Shown piece after piece: positions 56,577-64,000 of a stretch of DNA of 64,000 nucleotides. The stretch is from Dioscorea cayenensis subsp. rotundata. Its lineage: Eukaryota > Streptophyta > Magnoliopsida > Dioscoreales > Dioscoreaceae. Position 1 is the stretch's first letter, and every line of letters begins with the position of its first letter. Position numbers and translations under genes: made by a program. Location of the stretch: the NCBI RefSeq assembly GCF_009730915.1, contig NW_024086805.1, positions 62,001 through 126,000 on the forward strand. The letters run 5' to 3'. The notes under the pieces are model-generated. The model was not told where the DNA came from. It searched no databases and was given only the letters and a program-made list of their open reading frames with translations.

Positions 56577-57460
56577 TTGAAAAGCCCTCTAACCCTTAGC
56601 TCTCTAAGCTCTCAAACTGCCCCGACCCCAGCAAACTCCGACCCTTCTCTCCGCTATGTTTTCGGATCGAACCAAGCGACCACGAAGATAGAGCCTCTCG
56701 GGAGGATGAGCAATGATGGTGAGAGAGCTGGAGAGGGTTCTGCACGAGGGCTTAGAGATAAAAATTTATAGAGGGTTTCCTCTTGCTTAGGGTGACGGGA
56801 TTTGGGCTTCTCTCTCTCTTGCTCTCTTTTTGTTTCTATTTGTGCTCTTTGATCTCAGAGGCGGAGATGATGATCTTTGTTAGCGCTGCCCTTTCTTTTA
56901 CCACCACACAAGTGCCTTCGGCTTCATCAATATCTACACCGATAAGGACCCATCCCCGAGCCCTTTTTCCCAACTCTTGCACTGGCCTTCCTTCTTCTTT
57001 TTATCTTTAAGGTCATCTCTCGACTCTCTCTATTTGCCTCCCGAAGATTTTGAGTTTTTTTATGTTTTGATTTTTCGGGTATGTTGCTTTTGAGGTTGTT
57101 GGTGGATCCGGGAAGGTAATAGATTTGTCTCATCTTTTTCTTTTATCTTGGTTTTTTTAGTGGATGGTTTTAGGCTTATTAATTTCACATTATGAAATGC
57201 ATGTATTGTTTCTTTGCTTTTTTTATTGATTTTTTTATTTTTTTGAAAGTTTTTGCACTTATATTCAATGTTATTGCGAGATGATTCCATACCCAAATCG
57301 GAGGAGCTGGGCGAGGCGGATGAGGAGCTAAGAAAAACAACGGATCATGGAGCTGGAGGTTTTGGCGAAGTGGATTGAGCTGGTGAAGGAATAGATTGAA
57401 TTGAAACTGGCGGAGCTCAAATCCAACAAGGGAGGACAATGATGATGCTGATGCTCAGGT
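56577..57460 (+). other. gene-like relic, unidentified
   Basis: The stretch is unusually GC- and CT-rich. It has leader-like CTCTCTCTCTTGCTCTC (56810-56826) and short open segments on the plus strand (56867-57010 with MMIFVSAALSFTTTQ in frame, and 57350-57440 reading MELEVLAKWIELVKE-stop-IELKLAELKSNK). It looks like fragments of an expressed gene, but I recognise no family and the frames are broken. Confidence 0.35.
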
Positions 57461-58132
57461 TTGGCGGCGTGTTTTCCTCCACGACCATTAATGGCCTCCA
57501 TTAAATCAAAAAAATTAAAATAAGAATTTTTTATGTATTAAAAAAAGGGGAAAAAGGAAAAATAAACATAGGCTTTAGCCTAACTAATCAAAGACAAATA
57601 ATGTTTTGTTGCATATTGACAAAAACCTCTTTATGGTTTGTCATGGAGACTAGAACCCCTTTTTTTATCATAGAACGTTTTATTAAATGTATTAATTATA
57701 TTGTTTGAGAAGATTTATCAAGATAATTTTATTTAGTTTTTAAATAATCCGCTAAAATACATATAGAGAGAGAAATAATAATTAAAAAAATCTTCAGTAT
57801 ATTTCAAATTTCACAAAAAAATACTTTTTATAATTCGTACGCTTTTGAAAATAAATATATGAAAAATATCATAATTAGCAAGAATATTTAAAAATTAAAA
57901 ACAATTTGAAAAAGAATTAACATTAAAAATATAGTTGGTGTTTAATATTTAGTTACTAAGTTTTTTAGAAGATTTATTGAAATAATATTTTTCCCTATAG
58001 TTTTTGTCTTAAAAATACAGAAAAAAATTTTTCATATATATTTTTAAAAATTTGAGAATATACCTCAATATTAAAAAAATTATTTTTAAAAATTTATATT
58101 ATTAATGTCAGTACACCATTTTCATATACTGA
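57461..58132. other. AT-rich DNA
   Basis: No gene. It ends in the Helitron-like terminus described next. Confidence 0.4.
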
Positions 58133-58164
58133 ACCCGCAGCGTTAGCGCGGGTCTTTACACTAA
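58133..58164 (+). mobile_element. Helitron-type 3' terminus
   Basis: ACCCGC(58133-58138)...GCGGGT(58148-58153) forms a 6-bp GC-rich hairpin, followed by CTTTACA and CTAA before T. This matches the Helitron rule of a hairpin just inside a CTRR end inserted at A|T. The 5' end was not located. Confidence 0.55.
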
Positions 58165-58357
58165 TTAAATTATTAAATTTATATTTTTGTCACATATTTA
58201 ATATGATATTGATATATTAATATATTTATAATTTTAGTATGAGTTATTTAATACAGTGTTAATATATTATTATATTTATATTTTTTATACCTTATTTGAT
58301 ACAGTATTAATATATTATTATATTTAATTTTTTGATACAATATTTAACATGATATTC

Positions 58358-58359
<2 letters not shown>

Positions 58360-58405
<46 letters not shown>
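58360..58405. repeat. (TA)n microsatellite
   Basis: An uninterrupted AT dinucleotide run of more than 40 bases. Confidence 0.95.
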
Positions 58406-58408
<3 letters not shown>

Positions 58409-59760
58409 CTGATGTGTATATTTATTATAGTATTTAATACATGAATTTAAATTATAAAATACAAGGACAAGAATAGACATATACAACAACTCAAAATGCT
58501 ACAACAAAACAAGACATCTTTTTTGGATAAACTGTTAAGCCCACACGAGTCTACTACTCTTTAATTAAAGAAATTTAGAATCAACAGAATTTATAATTTC
58601 AAATTGAAATAACTAAAATAATCAGAAGTAAAATAAGAATTTATTATAACTTAAAAAATGAAATAAAATAGGAATCAAAGTTATACATCGGGGCAAAGGC
58701 CACCGTCATTTGGCCCTACCCACACTATAGCAGGCCCGATTATGGGTTAGACTCTTCCTGACCTATCACCCGGCTGGTCACTAGTGTGAGTTGAATATTT
58801 TTTTAATTTTCGAGAAAAATTTTATCAAAAATCAAATAGCTTTATGTCATTTGAACCCATGACCACTATGTGGTTATTCAAGTGGCTAACCAACTGTTCT
58901 ATACAAATCAAGTGTCTAACTAAAAGATATATTATATTTATTTATATGTGTATACCATTATTTCCAAAATTTGAAACATATTATTAACCTAAAATCATAA
59001 TATTTTCTAATTAATAAATAATTAGATTAAATTTTATAGATTAATGAAAAAACTTTAATTAAGATAAAAATATCCATTATAATATTATATTAACAATTGT
59101 TTCATTTATAAAAAGAAACATTAATATTTTTAAAATTTTTAAAATTTATCATTTATATATTTAACTATTTTTATAATATAAAAAAATAAAATTTTTTTAT
59201 TTAATAAAAATTTATTCAATTCTTGTTGTCCAATGATCCTCTTAAATTAAATCAATGATTCTTCAATAGATTTAAATTTAATCCCACATCGATTAATATC
59301 CATTTTTTAAAAATATTATTAAAAATATTGTATAATAAGTATTTAACAAAAATAAATTAATAACTATAAAAAGTTTTTAATTAGTTTGATTTATTTGAAA
59401 TTATCTTAAATATATTTAAATTTTTTAAAATTCAATTTAATTTATGGCTAAAAACATAACAATTGTAGTCAACATGGCTTGAACTAATGACTTCCGGGCA
59501 ACAACACACTTACAACAACATCACTATAACTAATCCATCAATAAATCTTTTTACTAATATTCTTTCTTTACTAAAAAGATATAAACAAAATAAAAAAACT
59601 TTAGATTATTTATTTTTTTAGCCCTACATCAGCTAAAAATAGGAAACATTACTTATCAACTAGTTATAAAAGTTAGTAATCAACCCAAACTTATTTTGTG
59701 ACTTTTTTCACATATTTCTTTATTTTAAATTCTATTTAATAGTTTTATTTAAAGAAATAA
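58406..59760. other. AT-rich DNA with tRNA-like repeat fragments
   Basis: On the minus strand 58915-58845 has TTGGTTAGCCACTTG (A-box-like) and CATGGGTTCAAATGACA (B-box-like). 59545-59465 has a similar but weaker pair ending GTTCAAGCCATG. Both look like SINE relics. 58685-58800 is a GC-richer patch of unknown origin. No gene. Confidence 0.4.
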
Positions 59761-59960
59761 ATAAGACCTGGCGGGTTACCCCAGGAACCGGTGGGTTTTG
59801 GACTGGCTTGCCGATTTTGGGGAACCCCCCTGGCCAGATCTTGGTCACCATTGGGTGACCCATGACCTGCTGGCCCAACTAGGCCCAGTGCGCCGACATA
59901 TTGGCCTGACAGGGTCAAGCTTTGTTATCCGGCCAGTGTCTCCCTTTAGCTTCGAGTTTC
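59761..59960. repeat. GC-rich repeat fragment
   Basis: A 200-bp GC-rich island (CTGGCGGGTTACCCCAGG, GGCCCAACTAGGCCCAG) in otherwise AT-rich DNA. It resembles the GC-rich ends of transposable repeats, but no boundaries could be set. Confidence 0.35.
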
Positions 59961-60627
59961 ACTGTTAGCCAAAAAGAATGTAACGAGAGGAATATCATAT
60001 TTCAATAAATTATCAAGTAAGAGAATATGTCCTCTCCGAAGCATAGTTATTTTCCAACTTGACTAAACCATAAATTTAGAAGTGTAATTCAAAAATATAC
60101 AGAATTTCCTAAATAATATAAATCTCCAAATTTACTATAAATATCAAAGGTCTGTGGGCTCCTTTTTTTTTAAAACAACCTTTGATTTGGGTTAGACCTG
60201 TTAAAAAATAATGGATCACAAATCAAATTTTAATATTTCGTATGACTTCATGGTGATTATTGGTTCATGATTTCCATTAGGGGCAAGCCCTTAATGTTAA
60301 TTACCCTGGACATTGTCGCAGGAACCTCCGATTAAGAAAATAAATGTGAAAAAAGAAACAAATTGTGACAATCAATTTTTATTCATTGCAATAAATATGA
60401 ATTCATGGATTTCATTGAAAATACAAGAAATTTGAAATCATCTTGACAAACATCTCGACTTATGGACTTGTATCCGAGCTTGTGTCTTCGACATTTTGCA
60501 TTTTGGATTTGATTTGCATCATGAGTTGATTTGAATTTCAAGTTATGGCTTCTCCATGTTGACGAACCATAGACTTGATTTTGACTTATCATAAGCTTTA
60601 GCTTCTGTGCTTGTGAAGCTCTCTTCT
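59961..60627. other. no gene seen
   Basis: AT-rich. 60440-60620 has loose CTTG/GACTT-rich similarity to the minisatellite that follows. Confidence 0.4.
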
Positions 60628-60950
60628 TGACTTGTGAAACTTTTTGGGTCTTTGAATTCTGACGTCTTGCGACTGCCGACTTCAATTGTCGATTTATATT
60701 GACTTGTGAAACTCTTTAGGTCTTCGACTTTTGATGTCTTGAGACCGCTGAGTTCAATTGTCGATTTATATTTACTTGTGAAACTCTTTGGGTCTTCGAC
60801 ATTGATGTTTTGAGACCACTGAGTTCAATTGTCGATTTATATGATTTTTTCAAATATTGACTTGTGAAGCTCTTTGGGTCTTCGACCTTTGATGTCTTGA
60901 GACCGTTGAACTCAATTGTCGATTTATATATATTTTCAAATATTGACTCT
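60628..60950. repeat. minisatellite, four units of 72-86 bp
   Basis: Units start at 60628, 60700, 60772 and 60858. Each holds GACTTGTGAAACTCTTTGGG, a GATGTCTTGAGACC block and TTCAATTGTCGATTTATAT. The last two units have an extra TTTTTTCAAATAT extension. Confidence 0.9.
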
Positions 60951-61128
60951 TTTTATATCTTGAAACTTGATTTGGTTGCTTTGGTTTTGATTGTATATAT
61001 GTGTATCATGATATGTCGCCACATGTGCGTCATCATTACGTTGCATGCCTCATCTCATTATCGCTTTGTCATTTTTTTGAAACCAATTTTGGCCGCCGCC
61101 TCAAAATGGTATTTTAATTGCCCTGGGA

Positions 61129-61130
<2 letters not shown>

Positions 61131-61200
<70 letters not shown>
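61131..61200. repeat. (TA)n microsatellite
   Basis: About 33 AT dinucleotides in a row. It explains the Tyr/Ile repeat reading frames in this position. Confidence 0.97.
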
Positions 61201-61201
<1 letters not shown>

Positions 61202-61569
61202 ATATTCAATATATTCATACCCATGTGCATGGTACGTGGGGCTTTTTTATTTTTATTATTTTCATTAATTTTCATTTCATTTTTTTTATCATATTCATTT
61301 GCATGTGTTGTTTTTTTTCATGGTTAGCCCCTCATATATATATTTTTTTATTTTTTTATAGCCACAAATACATAAGCTATTCACTTTAGATTTTCACATG
61401 CAAATTACCTAACTTTATTTCACGTGGCCCATGCCTCTCTTTTTTTAATTTATTTATTTATTCATTTATTTTATTTTTTAACCCGAATGTGAGTATGCAT
61501 GCTTCTTATTATTATTATTTTATTTATTTATTTTTTTTTGTTTTGCCATGCACGTATGCATGCTTCCAT

Positions 61570-61604
<35 letters not shown>

Positions 61605-61671
61605 CCATGAATAACATCATCACAACCTTTTTGACTCAAGCTTCACTATAGCATGTTTTTCATCATTTTTA

Positions 61672-61703
<32 letters not shown>

Positions 61704-62878
61704 TTGGCACATTCCAATTGGTATGAAACCACCTTTCAAGCTTAATAAAACCAGTGACTGTCAATGAATATATTAAAATATACGTTAAAGCTTTCGTTGC
61801 TCAACTTGTTTAATTTGGTGACCAGAACTATATTGATTCACAGTAGCTGATAGACTCTAGAATCCCAAAACTCGCGCAAAAGTGAAGTAATAGGCAGCTT
61901 CTTGTACTTGATATTTGGAGAGGCTTTGAAATCATAGTCCACGCTATCTCAATTCTTTTATTTATTTTATTATTATTATGCACGTATGCATGCAATCTCT
62001 TTTTCTTCAAAAGAGAACACCGGTTCATGCATCATTTTAATCATTTCTCATATATATATATTTCAATCCATTCTTATCACATGTGCCTGTTTTGAATAAT
62101 GGAGCCGGTGTGCATTGAACAACGGTGGGTCCGGCTTTTTTTACTATTATTTTTTTATTTTTTATTTTTATTTTTTTTAAAAAATTTTTATTTTTATTTT
62201 TTTAAAAAAATATGCATGCATGTTTATTTGCTCGTAAATTGAGATTTATTTTTATCATTTTATGCTTTTATAAATTGCCTGGACACTCCATACTCATCAT
62301 CTTCTCACTCCCACATGCATCTTTTAAATGGTGGGCGATGCTTTAATTATCTATTCATGGATTCAGAGTGAATCTCTCGCTACTTATTGAACATTGGCCT
62401 CTTAGTACATGCACGATTAGCACGCTCGGTTTTTCGACTCTTGTGCCACTAGATGCTCGCCTTTGAATCTTTAGGATTGCCTTTAGTGAAATTTGTGAAG
62501 ATCCAAGCTCCGAGGAATGCCAATTGTGGGTGAGACCATGGAAAAGAGACATCTCTCATGCAAGACAGAGGGGCTGGTTAGTTAGGCCCCTAACTACTCA
62601 AGTACGTAACCATCCTCAAGGACTCCCCTACAGCCACACACTTGGTTTTGGAGTTATTTTCGGATGGACTCTTGCTCTCCATGGCGTGATCAAAGGTCGA
62701 AGACCACCAGCCTGGAGAATCGATCGCTGCCTATTTGCTCTTCATAGCTGATGGCTTGGGCTTGACCAATTGTTCTTTGAGCTCAAGAGCAGCCCTGATT
62801 TTTTTTCAATGCTTTTCAGTGTTTGGATGATGAAGATGAAGACGATGATGAGCTCTATATAGGCAGGCACACTAGCAG
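61201..62878. other. AT-rich DNA, no supported gene
   Basis: Contains (AT)n at about 61573-61602 and (ATT)n at about 61674-61703, and T-rich stretches. Several ORFs under 80 codons have no recognisable motifs. Confidence 0.5.
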
Positions 62879-63119
62879 ACAGTGGCGGAGCCAGAAAGTA
62901 AAGAATAGGGGGGGCGAGTTGAAAAATAATTAATTAATTAATTAAAAGTTTTATAATTTTTTTAAAAGTATTTATATGTTAATTTATAGTTTAGTTTATA
63001 AAAATTAAATTTTAAACAATAAATATTTTAAAAAAATCTACTAAAAATGTAATTTTATATATTATATAAATTAATGTGTAAAAAATTATAAACTAAAAAC
63101 ATAGATATTTTAAAAAATA
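62879..63119. repeat. possible hAT-like end
   Basis: CAGTGGCGGAGCCAGAAAG near 62879-62900 resembles the CAGTGGCGGAGCCAG end found on many plant hAT-like repeats. The matching end was not found in the window. Confidence 0.35.
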
Positions 63120-64000
63120 GGGAAAATTACTATTTACCCCCTACACTGTTTAAAACTTCCCAAACAACCCTTGTAAGTTTTGAATACCCCAGACAACCAT
63201 TCCTTTATCATTTCACTTCCTTTTTACCCCTTGTAGGTCATTTGGACTGGGTCCATGTTGTGAAATTCCATCATTGCCCTTAAAAATGGTGGGAAAAAAC
63301 CGTCCAATCACATCAAGTCTAACATTTATACATTTTTTTTAAAACAAACTTTGGAAGACTTTTCACCATGTCATGTCCATGTTTCCGTTTAAAATTATAC
63401 AGTTTTTTGTTTAAACAGAAATGTTTCCGTTTAAATTTATCAAGTTTCTATTTAAAATGTTATGTCTCTGTTTAAATTTATCCAGTTTCTGTTTAAAGAG
63501 AAATGATTTTAGTAGATATTCGGATTCTACGAGCGTATCCGTTCCACCTCAAGGCCACCTGAAGGTTTAGTAGGCCTTCCTTACTCGTTAGACCAATTTA
63601 AAGTTTTATCATTGCATGTCGGACAACGTTTTGTAGGCGTTAACCATTTAAAAAACTCACTTCATTACCACGAGTGCGGACATAATAGTAGATCTTGCAA
63701 AGAAATTGTCGCCAACTAAGCATAGAGGACAACTTATATTCGTTACATACGTTTGCCACAAACTATCGCATATTATTGTACATTTAGCTCGTTATTCGTG
63801 AAAATCGTTTCCATAAATAAACGCAAATTTAAATGAAACGATGATATTTAAATAGAAACATAGTTGTACAAGTTAATTATTGATTAATTATACCAAATTC
63901 CGCTTAAAACTTATGTTTTTTTCTCAGCTATCCTTATCATGTCCATGTTTTCTTTTAAAATTATACAGTTTTTTGTTTAAACAGAAATGTTTCCGTTTAA
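63120..64000. repeat. unclassified repeat with TIR-like start and 566-bp spaced direct copies
   Basis: GGGAAAATTACTATTTACCCCC at 63120 resembles the terminus of a plant DNA transposon. About 60 bp starting TCATGTCCATGTTT at 63371 recurs at 63937 with few changes, and GTTTCCGTTTAAA-like words occur throughout. The second copy runs off the window. No ORF is supported. Confidence 0.45.

Noticed and set aside
60383..60685. 100-codon minus-strand frame
   Set aside because: It overlaps the minisatellite and its degenerate edge. No motif or start context supports it.
61118..61327. ORFs with Tyr-Ile repeats
   Set aside because: Translation of a (TA)n microsatellite. The same holds for 46327-46509 and 58307-58489.
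62355..62751. Opposing ORFs of 65 and 75 codons
   Set aside because: No family motif, start context or conservation evidence.

Overview
This window is plant (angiosperm) nuclear DNA. The evidence is intron-containing DUF247 (UPF0481) genes, plant-type Ty3/gypsy and Ty1/copia LTR retrotransposons, an L1-type LINE family, hAT, Stowaway and CACTA-like DNA elements, tRNA-related SINE-like repeats, and fragments of sucrose synthase, ubiquitin-conjugating E2 and importin-beta genes. I cannot assign a species from sequence alone. Composition is AT-rich, with many (TA)n and (ATT)n tracts.

The backbone is a tandem cluster of DUF247 genes, all on the minus strand, each with two exons and one phase-0 intron. 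I label them A to E from left to right. A (922-6581) is a broken exon 2 with a gypsy element inserted and about 210 bp deleted. B (10165-12596) and C (25752-29261) look intact, with about 467 and 474 residues. D (42391-44212) has one nonsense codon. E (45628-50058) carries paired 1-nt indels in exon 1 and a frameshift in exon 2. There is also a lone 5' piece of exon 1 (29758-29913) and an orphan copy of the 5' flank with no gene (about 24540-24830). Introns and both flanks align between copies, so paralogous empty sites date and delimit several insertions.

Mobile elements by region: 945-6019 is a chromovirus-like gypsy. 6963-7280 is a Stowaway-like MITE. 8443-9551 is a possible solo LTR. 9861-10023 is a LINE tail with 13-bp TSD. 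13089 to about 15650 is an LTR-like repeat with a 43-bp tandem array. 16003-22544 is a near full-length LINE with 11-bp TSD. 23400-24440 is a degenerate Helitron-like tandem array. 27082-28125 and 50431-51417 are two copies of one hAT family, each with a perfect 8-bp TSD. 30846-31795 and about 32497-34130 are 5'-truncated LINEs. 36868-41608 is a complete-ended copia with 371-bp LTRs and a TCAGC target duplication.

The most unusual stretch is 51567 to about 56210. It begins with a CACTA-like terminus, and then carries, all on the minus strand and largely with splice signals still present, exons recognisable as importin beta 4, ubiquitin-conjugating enzyme E2 and sucrose synthase, plus unidentified exons and a GC-rich leader-like region. 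I read it as a gene-capturing (Pack-type) transposon. The remaining right-hand part (56.2-64 kb) has a gene-like relic, a Helitron-type 3' end, SINE-like repeats, a minisatellite, long (TA)n tracts and fragments of unclassified repeats, but no intact gene that I can support.

Only B and C look like functional protein-coding genes. Their biochemical role is unknown. In grasses, DUF247 genes are linked to the S and Z self-incompatibility loci, but nothing here shows that role for this cluster.
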